A stretch of DNA of 64,000 nt, taken from positions 1 to 64,000 of the forward strand of contig JAYFOQ010000022.1 of NCBI GenBank assembly GCA_034932485.1, read 5' to 3'. Positions 26,814-35,135 of this stretch are shown one piece after another (within the stretch, counting starts at the first letter, position 1; every line of letters starts with the position of its first letter). Under the pieces are notes generated by a model that ran no database searches, was not told where the DNA came from, and saw nothing but the letters and a program-made list of their open reading frames with translations. The position numbers and the translations under genes are program-made. This stretch comes from Gordonibacter sp034932485 (GTDB lineage Bacteria; Actinomycetota; Coriobacteriia; Coriobacteriales; Eggerthellaceae).

Positions 26814-27002
26814 TATGAGTATGCTAGAAGGTTAAAGGCAAAGCGGGGTACCTACGTGCCCCGCTGTATCAGTTCTTCTCGAAAAGGTGTACCGACGATC
26901 GGCGGAACAGTGTGTCGGCGACAGCGCAGTACGCAGTCGCTTGAGTAACAGAGGGATAGAAACTGAAGCTGGTATGAATTTCTTAACTTAATGACATTGG
27001 GT

Positions 27003-27119
27003 CCCCTTTTATCCTTATGAGCATCTTACATCGTAAGGCATCACGTTGTTGAAAATCTGATACTGAATGACTTGGATTATCTGGTGCCGTCCACACCCCA
27101 GGGTCAGACCCCTCATGGA
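27003..27119 (+). repeat. 117-bp direct repeat, copy 1
   Basis: Matches 27411-27527 over 117 bp with five differences. It ends in GGGTCAGACCCCTCATGGA, which contains a REP-like palindrome also seen at 24709-24721. The two copies flank an IS66-like relic. Confidence 0.9.
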
Positions 27120-27143
27120 CGATATTAACCGCTTACGTATTTG

Positions 27144-27371
27144 CTACTCATCAGGCGAAACTGGCGATGGATGATCGCTTCGATACCTGGCAAGCCAGAG
27201 ATAGAACGTGGATTCATGCATATGATTGAGCTTTGCCCACTGGGTTGCACTCATATCCGAGTGAAGGAAACGCTCGATCTGCTCGAAGCGCATATGCCTG
27301 CGTTCTTCTAGAGTCAATATTGTCACCACCTGTCGTTGAACAATTACGTCGCTTGTGACAGCGTGACGCAT
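27144..27371 (-). pseudogene. IS66-type accessory protein (TnpA-like) relic
   Basis: A 75-codon frame with FEQIERFLHSDMSATQWAKL and ESTFYLWLARYR resembles the helix-turn-helix accessory protein TnpA of IS66 elements. No TnpB or transposase gene follows. It sits between two 117-bp direct repeats, so it is probably the remnant of a larger element that recombined or decayed. Protein function is doubtful without the partners. Confidence 0.55.
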
Positions 27372-27410
27372 GGGTTCGATCAGGTGAAGATGCCTAAATA
27401 AGAGCGCTTA

Positions 27411-27527
27411 CCCCTTTTATCCTTATGAGCATCTTACATCGTAAGGCATCACGTTGTTGACAATGTGATACTGAATGACTTAGATTATCTGGTGCTGTCC
27501 ACACTCCAGGGTCAGACCCCTCATGGA
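27411..27527 (+). repeat. 117-bp direct repeat, copy 2
   Basis: Second copy of the repeat at 27003-27119, 408 bp downstream in the same orientation. The following stretch to 27724 holds only a 68-codon open frame of poor quality. Confidence 0.9.
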
Positions 27528-27724
27528 TCACAGAGCCTCAAAGAAATCAAGGATTCCTGCAACCACTGTCTCAAAAGGTAGCTGCAGCAAGTTATTCATG
27601 GCGTCTGCCAAAATGGACAGGAATCGCCCGTTATTCAACACGGCAATCCGGTACGCTCAAAAACAAAGGATACGGAAAGAAACAACAGGAAATCGCGGTC
27701 GGTCGGAAGGTAGCCGGGGATCCC

Positions 27725-27752
27725 GCTAGGCTGGTCACTAAACCAGCCTAGC
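27725..27752. terminator. Hairpin between IS relic and ubiquitin-like cassette
   Basis: A perfect 11-bp stem GCTAGGCTGGT/ACCAGCCTAGC with 6-nt loop lies 56 bp downstream of the DUF6527 gene stop. No long U tract is seen on either strand, so termination is plausible but unproven. Confidence 0.45.
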
Positions 27753-27807
27753 GTCTCAAACATTTACGTGGAATACTGAGTAGATAGAAGCATTTTTACA
27801 GCATCTA

Positions 27808-28134
27808 CTATTCCCAGAACTGCCACCATTTCTTCTTTCTTTTCTTCCCTTTGTTGTCTAGTGATTTTGCCCAGATAACTTGGCTTCCACGTATGAAGTA
27901 ATGAGAACGGCAAGGGTAACTCCAATTTCCAATCGAGGGCGACAGAGTCACGCCCTCCCCATCATAAAAGAAAGTCCAACCCCCGTTCCCGATTGGAGTT
28001 GAAATCTCTTCTCCGCACCCGCAGGCGCATTTATGCAATACCGCATTGCATTCAAGACAAACATACAAGACTCCATTTTCGAGTTTGTGCGGGATTCTAT
28101 GGACGAACTCAGTTCTGAGTTGCTTCGTCTTCAT
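27808..28134 (-). CDS. DUF6527-type protein of a bacterial ubiquitin-like cassette
   Basis: This 108-residue protein has a zinc-ribbon-like cysteine set (CLECNAVLHKCACGCGEEI). The conserved LSPSIGNWSYPCRSHYFI with a Ser, Cys and His marks the DUF6527 family, which is repeatedly found beside ThiF/E1-like and beta-grasp genes. Its role in modifier removal or transfer is not settled, as far as I recall. The ATG at 28134 has GGAGA 8 nt upstream and overlaps the ThiF gene by 26 bp. An ATG five codons earlier has no such site. The C-terminus is very basic with Trp residues (KKRKKKWWQFWE), suggesting membrane or nucleic-acid contact. Confidence 0.75.
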   Translation of the reverse strand: MKTKQLRTEFVHRIPHKLENGVLYVCLECNAVLHKCACGCGEEISTPIGNGGWTFFYDGEGVTLSPSIGNWSYPCRSHYFIRGSQVIWAKSLDNKGKKRKKKWWQFWE

Positions 28135-29287
28135 ATTTGATCTCTCCATCGTTTGTGTCGTACAAAAGATACTGCCGCTTGGCGTTGTCGAGATAAAATC
28201 CGCACGTCTTCTTCCATTTTATGACGGCTAGGTTCGCGCAGAGCGCGTTGATATCCGCTATCTGGATGTTGCTCGCATATGGATCATCGCCTACGTCTTC
28301 TTCGAAAGGTATTGTACCGAGCAGATCCTCGTCGGCTTCGCTTAATATAGCGGTGTTCCTGATGTGTCCGATGAGGCTGTCTTCTAATAACGTGACAGAG
28401 ATACCGGTGTCGATGTAACCTATACGACATTCATTCAGCGCGTCGATAATTGTCTTCTTGCTAGCCCCGGAATCTATGCAGAGAAAAACGAAATCGAACC
28501 CCTCTAGTTCGGCTATCGTCTTCTCATCGATCCTGAATGGGTGCGAGTGGATGGCCTTCTTCATGTTGTCGTAGATGCCCGCAAAGTAGTCGGTCTTATA
28601 CTTGCGTTCTCCGAATACTTCAATCCTAGGAGCTCCGGGTGCCCTGAATGCATTGTGCTGTGAGAAGATGTCGTCATCAAATAAATGCAGCTCGCCCACA
28701 GGGCACTTGGCCAACAGATCGAGCACATAGGCTCCCGTACCTCCAAGGCCGATGATGGCAATTCTTTGACCGCCAAGCTTGCCGCAGGCAGAGGATATTC
28801 CTGCCCGAGAGGCGTTCGTGTCCTCATAAAAAAAGGGGCTGTTTTCGTCCATGGCGACCTTCCGGAAGGTGGCTGCAGTGCATGTTTCGCTGATCGACCG
28901 AGCCGGTGCGGAGATTATGTCTATATACCGGATGACCTTCTCATAGTAGTCCTTATACCCCTCATCAGGTTTATTTGAGAATGAAAAGCTACAGTCGATA
29001 CCCGCCAAAGTTTGTTGTTGAGTCTGATGTATAATACTGGTTATGACGTTTCCCTCATGGTCACAAGGCTCCTCGCCACTGAAATGGATGACGTGATAGC
29101 CATCATACTTCGCGATGTCGCCCTCCATAGAAAGGGGGGACACCAAGGTCCCCCGCAGAATTTCCCGGCATGAGTTCACATACGGTATTCCCGTGATAAT
29201 GATATGCGCTTCTTTGACGTCGATTTCGTATCCTTCGTCCTGAAGCCGCTTCAGGTCCGGACTAAGAGCGATTTGTTTTTGAGACAT
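28109..29287 (-). CDS. ThiF-family E1-like adenylyltransferase with extra N-terminal domain
   Basis: A 392-residue protein. Residues 1-165 form a separate domain with several cysteines (40, 75, 99, 136) that resembles the N-terminal domain of cassette E1 proteins and may be E2-like. The E1 fold begins with GLGGTG at 180-185, then DDD at 204-206 and HNAFR at 211-215 (adenylation Asn and Arg). FLCIDSG at 268-274 offers Cys270 as a possible thioester cysteine. It should adenylate the C-terminus of the small beta-grasp protein encoded just upstream. It overlaps that gene by 26 bp and the DUF6527 gene by 26 bp, so the three are tightly coupled. Confidence 0.85.
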   Translation of the reverse strand: MSQKQIALSPDLKRLQDEGYEIDVKEAHIIITGIPYVNSCREILRGTLVSPLSMEGDIAKYDGYHVIHFSGEEPCDHEGNVITSIIHQTQQQTLAGIDCSFSFSNKPDEGYKDYYEKVIRYIDIISAPARSISETCTAATFRKVAMDENSPFFYEDTNASRAGISSACGKLGGQRIAIIGLGGTGAYVLDLLAKCPVGELHLFDDDIFSQHNAFRAPGAPRIEVFGERKYKTDYFAGIYDNMKKAIHSHPFRIDEKTIAELEGFDFVFLCIDSGASKKTIIDALNECRIGYIDTGISVTLLEDSLIGHIRNTAILSEADEDLLGTIPFEEDVGDDPYASNIQIADINALCANLAVIKWKKTCGFYLDNAKRQYLLYDTNDGEIKYEDEATQN

Positions 29288-29528
29288 TAAATATCATCCC
29301 ATTCTTGACCATAACCGACTGCCCCTTCAAAAGAACACCTTTTGGCTTCTTATCCTCACCTTTCGAGTATCCAACGGTGTACGCGATCGCAGGATCCGGA
29401 TCATAGGAACCGAAAGCAAGCTCAATAATCCGCTCAAAGGTGATCTTCTCATGAGGCACTACCGCTTCACGACCATTGATGATGACAGTGATGTCTTTCT
29501 TGGGTTTCTTGGAATTTTCGTCTTCCAT
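29262..29528 (-). CDS. Ubiquitin-like beta-grasp modifier (multiubiquitin domain)
   Basis: An 88-residue protein made of one beta-grasp domain: ITVIINGREAVV opens the fold, and KGQSVMVKNGMIFNVSKTNRS, cited here in part as MVKNGMIFNVSKT, closes it. This ending is typical of the multiubiquitin family that occurs as tandem domains in other genomes. There is no terminal Gly-Gly, so any activation would need another C-terminal chemistry or processing. AGGAAGG precedes the ATG. It is the first gene of the three-gene minus-strand cassette and the natural substrate for the ThiF protein. Confidence 0.8.
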   Translation of the reverse strand: MEDENSKKPKKDITVIINGREAVVPHEKITFERIIELAFGSYDPDPAIAYTVGYSKGEDKKPKGVLLKGQSVMVKNGMIFNVSKTNRS

Positions 29529-29606
29529 TGTTTTTCCTTCCTGTTGGAAAGGGTGTCAATAATTGCTGGTTAATTGTACGCTTGGAAGGAAAGACCATAG
29601 ACCGAT

Positions 29607-29711
29607 TTGACATTAAAATAATGCCAACAAGAAGTATAATGAAGTATCACAATTTGGTTATGGCCATCTCCCGAGCCTCTAGAAACGGCAATTTCTAGAG
29701 GCTCAAATTTT
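29607..29711 (+). ncRNA. Candidate small RNA between the divergent ubiquitin-like and AAA operons
   Basis: TATAAT at 29635-29640 would start a transcript near 29647. A TTGACA lies at 29607-29612, but the 22-nt spacer is longer than optimal. The stretch ends in a 13-bp perfect hairpin (29673-29685/29692-29704, GAGCCTCTAGAAA) followed by AAATTTT. The predicted RNA is about 65 nt. The hairpin may instead isolate the two operons. Confidence 0.3.
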
Positions 29712-29882
29712 ATCCGCAGTCATAAATCACGTCCCCTCCCTGCGTTCCGATGAAGCTATCGACTGCTTATCCATGCTCTATCGCACATTCCTTAATAGAC
29801 CATATTGGATAACCGAATCATAGACTACTTTTAAATTATTATCAAGATATAAGTCCCATATTCTATTAATTTGTCCCACTTG

Positions 29883-29891
29883 TGCTATAAT
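29883..29891 (+). promoter_or_regulatory. Extended -10 promoter of the AAA-subtilase operon
   Basis: TGCTATAAT is a perfect extended -10 element. It lies 38 nt before the AAA gene start, whose GGAGG is at 29916-29920. No clear -35 is needed for such promoters and none is obvious. Confidence 0.6.
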
Positions 29892-29929
29892 CAATATATG
29901 CAAATTCACGCTGTCGGAGGAACGCCTTG

Positions 29930-30976
29930 ATGAAGAAAAGAAATGTCCTCAACCTAATAAAATACTATTCAGAGCACAATGATGTAGGGTTCCGAAACGA
30001 AGCCTACGATATCGCACGTGCTTTTGACAATGAGGGAGACTACCAGCTATCAGAGTACATCATGGCGCTTCTCTCGGATGCAAACACCTTCGTCCCGCAG
30101 ATGAGCCATGATGATGCCGGGTTCCTTAGAAGAATAGGGTTCAGTAAGGAAGCGCTGCCCCTGCCGGAAGCGATCATGAAAGACGTCAAGGGAGCAATCA
30201 ATGCTATCGGGCATAATGCAGGAATCAACAAATATCTTTTCCAAGGACCTCCCGGTACGGGGAAAACAGAAACAGCTAAGCAGATAGCTAACATACTAAA
30301 CAGAGACTTTTTTTCTGTTGATTCAAGCTCTGTCATCGACAGTAGACTTGGACAAACTGCAAAAAATATCATGGCTCTTTTCCGCGAGATCAATGGCTTT
30401 GCGCATCCCGAAAGAGTCGTAGTCCTCTTTGACGAGATCGACACACTTGCCTTAGACAGAACAAACTCGAATGATGTAAGAGAGATGGGCAGAGCCACCT
30501 CTGCCGTCCTAAAAAGCCTCGATGAACTTAACGAAAATGTTGTATTGATTGCAACAACAAACCTATACCCATCTTTCGACAAGGCCCTCGTTCGTCGATT
30601 TGACTCGATCATCGACTTTGGCCGATATAGTCAGGAAGACTTGCTGGATATTTCCGAAATCATAATGAACGGGATTCTCTCTACCTTCAAGTTTGCCGGT
30701 AGAGACATGAGGGTGTTTCATAAAATCATGGAACTCATGCCAGCAATCCCCTATCCTGGAGAGTTAAAAAACATGCTCAGGACTACCGTCGCATTCAGTG
30801 ACCCTGGGGATGAGTACGATTACCTAAAAAGCCTGTATCGGTCTGTTGCTCTAGACAATGCAGACAATATCAGATGGATGAAGGATAGAGGGTTTACCGT
30901 CAGAGAGATGGAAAAGCTTACCGGAAGGTCTAAGAGCTCGATAGCTCGCGAGCTAAAGGAACAGAACTATGAATGA
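29930..30976 (+). CDS. AAA+ ATPase of an AAA-subtilase pair
   Basis: A 348-residue protein. Residues 1-95 are a variable helical domain. Then come Walker A GPPGTGKT (106-113), Walker B VVVLFDEID (163-170), sensor-1 ATTN (208-211) and paired arginines R222/R223 as arginine finger candidates. The C-terminus ends with a helix-turn-helix-like segment (RGFTVREMEKLTGRSKSSIARE). It is of the FtsH/Cdc48-like class that remodels proteins. GGAGG lies 9 nt before this ATG; a TTG one codon earlier is also possible. It overlaps the subtilase by 8 bp, so the two probably act as unfoldase and protease. Confidence 0.87.
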   Translation: MKKRNVLNLIKYYSEHNDVGFRNEAYDIARAFDNEGDYQLSEYIMALLSDANTFVPQMSHDDAGFLRRIGFSKEALPLPEAIMKDVKGAINAIGHNAGINKYLFQGPPGTGKTETAKQIANILNRDFFSVDSSSVIDSRLGQTAKNIMALFREINGFAHPERVVVLFDEIDTLALDRTNSNDVREMGRATSAVLKSLDELNENVVLIATTNLYPSFDKALVRRFDSIIDFGRYSQEDLLDISEIIMNGILSTFKFAGRDMRVFHKIMELMPAIPYPGELKNMLRTTVAFSDPGDEYDYLKSLYRSVALDNADNIRWMKDRGFTVREMEKLTGRSKSSIARELKEQNYE

Positions 30977-33221
30977 AATCCTTCAATTAAAGGGATCGCT
31001 TCAACAAAAGAGCAACCCTTCCACCCCAGGCCCTCCCGAGCTGCCTACCAACAAAGTCGTTAGTGCTGGGGATCTGGATAAGCTGAAGTCAGACTTAGAG
31101 CATGTATCCAAATTTTGGCATGAAGACAGATTCCTAGAAAGCACCCTGGTGAGCGTACATTATAAGCAAGTTGTCGCGAAAAGTAACCGCATAGGCAGAC
31201 TTCTTTCTGGGGAAGGAAAAAGACCCAACGAGACCATAGTGGGTGCAAAATTTGCTGTTGGCAAGACCAGAAAGCATATCATTACACATCGTGTTAGCCA
31301 TAACGTAGTCAGTGAGACAATAGGCCTCCTGGAAAAATGCATTGTCGTTCTCAATACAGAATTCCAAGGCGCCATTGACAGCAAGACCCTAAAACGCCTT
31401 AACGACAAGAACGATAACGGGGTAGTGCTTCGATCTCCTGACGTCAAAAAAACCACCTTTGCGGGCGTTGTGCGTGATGCTCATTTTGTTGAAGGGTTCC
31501 ACATTCCTCAGCCCGACCAAGAGACGATCGAGGCCGAGGCAATTATCACATTATTTGATATGGACACGGACACTACGGCTCTTATGCGTAAGCTTGGAAT
31601 AAGGGACTTTTCTGAATTCAGAACCCTAGATGACACAACACTGTATCTGCGCCACGATCAATATCTACAACTCATGGATAAAGCGCCGTATCTCGTTGCC
31701 ATGGCCGTAAGCGATCTGTCGGAATTAAGTGGCAAGGATTTCCCTTTCAGCTCAGTCGAACCACGATCCATTCCTGCGCCACAAAACGAACCAACAATTG
31801 GCGTGATCGATACTCCTTTTGATGAGCGAGCTTACTTTTCTGATTGGGTTGATTATGATGAAAAGTATTTAGACGGAATTGAGATATCCGACGAAGATCG
31901 TATACATGGCACGGAAATTTCTTCCATTATCGTTGATGGGCCGTCTCTGAACCCTCTCCTTGACGACGGGTGTGGCAGGTTTAAGGTAAGACATTTTGGT
32001 GTTTCCACCAAAAGAGGGTTCAGCTCGTTTTCGATTGTGCGGGCGATTAAGGACATCATTCAGTCAAATCAAGACATCAAAGTCTGGAATCTGTCTTTGG
32101 GGTCAAAAAAAGAGGCACCCCTTAATTTTGTTTCCCCTGAGGCGGCTATTCTTGATCGAATCCAGCATGATCACGATGTGATATTTATCATTGCCGGAAC
32201 TAATCTCGACGAGGAGAAAGGAGGGGTGCAAAGGATTGGATCACCTGCCGATTCCCTCAACGCATTGGTGGTCAATTCTGTAGGATTCGACAATGAACCA
32301 GCTTCTTATACGAGAAGAGGACCCGTTCTCTCTTTTTTCGGCAAACCAGATATTTGCTATTACGGCGGCGATGCTAGTCAAAAGATAATAACGTATGCTC
32401 CAGACGGAAAAGGCCTCGCTTTTGGCACCTCATGCGCAGCGCCTTGGGTTGCAAGGAAGATGGCCTACCTCATTCATATTGTCGGGCTGACAAGAGAAAC
32501 TGCCAAGGCACTATTGATCGACTCCGCAACTGGCTGGGGAAAAATAGACGATTCCTATTCAAAGGGCTATGGAGTCATTCCAATAAGCATAGACGATATT
32601 CTAAAAACCCCTGAAGACGAGATTCGATTCTTTATCTCGGGGGTGTCAAAGGCATATGACACCTACAGCTACAACATCCCGATTCCGATTGTCAATGAAA
32701 AGCAGCCATTCTTAGCAAAGGCCACATTATGCTATTTCCCCATATGCACAAGGAACCAAGGAGTCGATTACACCAACACCGAAATTGATATTCACTTCGG
32801 ACGAATCAAGAGCACCGAAAAAAATCAAAAACCACAAATCAACCCTATCAACGAAAACCTGCAGGGAGAGGAAGGTTTCCAGCGCATAACCGAAGAGGAA
32901 GCTCGGGATAATTACCGAAAATGGGACAACGTGAAGCATATCAGCGACATAGAGAAAAGTCGAATGGTGCCAAAAAAGATTCAGAGCAATACCGGTTTAT
33001 GGGGTCTTAGCCTAAAGACTAAAAACCGCCTTTATAGAGAAGATGGGGTCGATCTTCCATTTGGAATCGTAATAACCCTAAAGGAGATGAATGGCATAAA
33101 CAGGATTGATGAGTTCGTTCAGCAGTGTCTTTTACGTGGCTGGCTTGTCAATAGAATCGATATCGAAGCCAGCATCTCGATATACGAAAAAGCGGAAGAA
33201 GAAGTACGCTTTGATGAATAG
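30969..33221 (+). CDS. S8 subtilisin-like serine protease partnered with AAA ATPase
   Basis: A 750-residue intracellular-type subtilase without a signal peptide. The N-terminal 265 residues are a separate domain with no known match to me. The catalytic triad is complete: Asp281 in GVIDTPF, His313 in HGTEISSI and Ser488 in FGTSCAAP, with the oxyanion Asn412 in AGTN. About 220 residues of C-terminal domain follow. The gene overlaps the AAA ATPase by 8 bp. AAA-subtilase pairs occur in bacterial defence islands. Here the pair is divergent from a ubiquitin-like modification cassette, which suggests tag-dependent proteolysis, though no experiment supports that. Confidence 0.88.
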   Translation: MNEILQLKGSLQQKSNPSTPGPPELPTNKVVSAGDLDKLKSDLEHVSKFWHEDRFLESTLVSVHYKQVVAKSNRIGRLLSGEGKRPNETIVGAKFAVGKTRKHIITHRVSHNVVSETIGLLEKCIVVLNTEFQGAIDSKTLKRLNDKNDNGVVLRSPDVKKTTFAGVVRDAHFVEGFHIPQPDQETIEAEAIITLFDMDTDTTALMRKLGIRDFSEFRTLDDTTLYLRHDQYLQLMDKAPYLVAMAVSDLSELSGKDFPFSSVEPRSIPAPQNEPTIGVIDTPFDERAYFSDWVDYDEKYLDGIEISDEDRIHGTEISSIIVDGPSLNPLLDDGCGRFKVRHFGVSTKRGFSSFSIVRAIKDIIQSNQDIKVWNLSLGSKKEAPLNFVSPEAAILDRIQHDHDVIFIIAGTNLDEEKGGVQRIGSPADSLNALVVNSVGFDNEPASYTRRGPVLSFFGKPDICYYGGDASQKIITYAPDGKGLAFGTSCAAPWVARKMAYLIHIVGLTRETAKALLIDSATGWGKIDDSYSKGYGVIPISIDDILKTPEDEIRFFISGVSKAYDTYSYNIPIPIVNEKQPFLAKATLCYFPICTRNQGVDYTNTEIDIHFGRIKSTEKNQKPQINPINENLQGEEGFQRITEEEARDNYRKWDNVKHISDIEKSRMVPKKIQSNTGLWGLSLKTKNRLYREDGVDLPFGIVITLKEMNGINRIDEFVQQCLLRGWLVNRIDIEASISIYEKAEEEVRFDE

Positions 33222-33284
33222 GTCAGGGAAGTATATCGACACCCAAACAGAATTTGTGACATTCAACAGAAAGCATCAGAATTA

Positions 33285-33315
33285 CAAATATGTTAAAGCG
33301 GATTTAACATATTTG
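33285..33315. repeat. 13-bp perfect hairpin after the subtilase gene
   Basis: CAAATATGTTAAA-gcgga-TTTAACATATTTG starts 64 bp past the stop. It is AT-rich and lacks a U tract. It could protect the mRNA 3' end or be an insertion scar. Confidence 0.5.
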
Positions 33316-33441
33316 TATGGGTAGAACAGTGGCCAAACGCGGTACTTCGGGCGGCGTAAGATGATTGCAAGTGTTGCGTGAGTATTTACTCGTGTAGCTA
33401 CCACTGATTATTGGGTTTGGTTACCGGGGTTATTGGGAATC

Positions 33442-33478
33442 AGCACCGGTGATATTACGAATGGTTACCACCGGTGCT
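33442..33478 (+). terminator. Hairpin, possible terminator of the AAA-subtilase operon
   Basis: AGCACCGGTG (33442-33451) pairs with CACCGGTGCT (33469-33478), a 10-bp stem with a 17-nt loop, followed by CTTGATTTCT. It lies just before the IstB relic. Confidence 0.45.
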
Positions 33479-33486
33479 CTTGATTT

Positions 33487-33866
33487 CTACTGTCGAAGCA
33501 GATCTGCGTCTAGCTTCGCTCGCATATTAGTCTCGCCGGTCTCCAGCCAGTAGGTATTGTGCACGATGCGGTCAAATGCGAAGTTCTACATTATGCGAAG
33601 CTGGGCGCACCGGAACCCGCCAGCCTGCGGTTTTGCTGGACCGAACTTCGCATAATGTAGAACTTCGCATTTGGCAGGATTGTCCATGATGACATGTCCG
33701 CTTGAGCACCTCCGCCCGAGCGGACATGCCAGTCACCCGGGGCATATTGTGAGCAGAAAATAGTTGAGTGTGCACCGTAGCGACGTTCAATAAGTTCGAA
33801 CAGGAATTGCCGTTCGGCTTCACTTGTCTTGGCGACCAGCTGATTATTTCGCATTTCACGTAGCAC
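33487..33866 (-). pseudogene. IS21-family istB relic interrupted by an inverted-repeat insertion
   Basis: The minus strand reads KTSEAERQFLFELIERRYG and STIFCSQYAPGDWHVR, which are IstB AAA-helper motifs. After a 101-bp insertion (33573-33673) it resumes with DRIVHNTYWLETGETNMRAK, its C-terminal block, and a stop at 33487. The N-terminal Walker motifs are missing. No matching IstA on this strand is nearby. Confidence 0.75.
33573..33673. mobile_element. MITE-like insertion with perfect 28-bp inverted repeats
   Basis: 33573-33600 and 33646-33673 are perfect inverted repeats (inner core GCGAAGTTCTACATTATGCG) around a 45-bp loop. The insertion splits the istB relic between its penultimate and last conserved blocks. 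No clear target duplication is visible. It encodes nothing and could have been mobilised by a transposase in trans. Confidence 0.7.
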
Positions 33867-33986
33867 CTGTTTCGCGCTTTCCGTATCACTGCGCCATCTA
33901 GTCGTTTCACTCGTTCCGTATCACCTAGAACACACCTTTCGTAGAATCGGATTGCCATGCACCCGATATGCGAAAGGAGTTTTCAC

Positions 33987-34955
33987 ATGGCAAGGAAGAT
34001 TCGTGCGAAGCTGATAATGGAGCTTCGCGAGCAGGCTGCATCAAGGAGGATGATAGCGTCTTCGCGACATATGTCGATGGGCTCGGTCTGCGAAGTGTGC
34101 GATATCGCTGCCGAGCGCGGCATAACATGGGACCAGATCAAGGACATGTCAGAAGATGCGGTTTATCGCCTGTTCTACCCCGACAAGCACAGGCATGAAA
34201 ACGTGTTCGTCGAGCCGGACTGGGACCGCATCCACAAGGAGATGGCGAAAGTCGGCGTCAACCTGCGCCTGCTGCATGACGAGTACAAGACCGAATGCAG
34301 GAACAGCTGCAGTATAGCTATGGGCTACACGAAGTTCTGCGAGGGGTACGGTGCCCACGTCGTCACCAACAGCCTCACAAAGCGCATTGAACACAAGGCC
34401 GGGGTTTCCTGTGAGGTAGACTGGTCTGGACCGACGATCGGCAGGGGCCTGGTCGACCCGGTGACCAGCGAAGTATCGAAGATATACCTGTTCGTGGGTG
34501 TTCTGCCGTTCAGCCAGAAGGCGTATTTCGAACCGACACTCGACATGAAGGAACGCACCTGGCTGCGGTGCCACGTGCACATGTACGAGTTCTTCGGAGG
34601 CGTGCCCGAACGAACCGTGTGCGACAACTGCAAGACCGCCGTCGTCAAGCACCCACGCGAAGGCGAGATCGTTCTAAACGATGCCTACGAGGCGCTCGGC
34701 GAACACTACATGACCGCCATCATGCCCGCGCAGGTGCGCAAGCCGAAGCAGAAGGCGTCGGCAGAGGGCACCGTGAAGGATGCGGCGACATGGGTGATAG
34801 CGAAACTTCGAAACCATGTCTTCTCGGACTTCGACGAAGTCGTCGCTGCGGTGCGCGGATGCCTAAGCGAGTACAACGCCCATCCCTTCCACAAGTCCAG
34901 ATCAACCCACTCGTCGAACGTGATCCGGTCGCGATCCATGCGAGTCTGCCAGTAA
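33987..34955 (+). pseudogene. IS21-family istA, 3'-truncated
   Basis: The frame starts with AAGGAG 7 nt before the ATG at 33987. It carries the IstA integrase core: EVDWSG (first Asp), CDNCKTAV (second Asp region) and KQKASAEGTVKDAA (Glu). Full-length IstA is about 480-520 residues, but homology stops near residue 302. From about 34893 the frame reads antisense into a sugar-transferase fragment and ends after about 20 unrelated codons. The Mu-type C-terminal barrel and the partner istB are absent, so it is inactive. Confidence 0.8.
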
Positions 34956-35044
34956 CAGGTGATTCCAGGCTTGACCAGGAGTCTTTGCTTCTGACGTTCG
35001 GAATACAATGCCACTTCTCTCGGCAGGCTAGGACGCGGTCCCAC
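34892..35044 (-). pseudogene. C-terminal fragment of a bacterial sugar (undecaprenyl-phosphate) transferase
   Basis: Fifty-one codons on the minus strand give VKPGITCYWQTR and DRITFDEWVDLDL, preceded by a GPRPSLPREV block. This is the conserved C-terminal region of the WcaJ/EpsL-type initiating glycosyl-1-phosphate transferases. The frame loses similarity exactly where the truncated istA begins, so the joint lies near 34892. Confidence 0.7.
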
Positions 35045-35135
35045 GATGGAGATGGCTTATGTCAAGACGAAAACAGGTTTTTCTTGAAAAAAAGCTCTCT
35101 CACGCAGCACGATACTGCGATGAATGGAGTTTGCT

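Noticed and set aside
26439..26948. Open frames on both strands across the GC-rich region near 26.5 kb
   Set aside because: They cross the palindromic composite repeat, are Arg/Pro/Gly rich, and lack a start site. High GC leaves few stop codons.
27523..27729. A 68-codon plus-strand frame after direct repeat 2
   Set aside because: It begins in the repeat, has no ribosome-binding site and resembles no family.
33572..33958. Minus-strand frame of 128 codons over the istB relic
   Set aside because: It is in another frame from the IstB motifs and crosses the inverted-repeat insertion, so it is not a gene.
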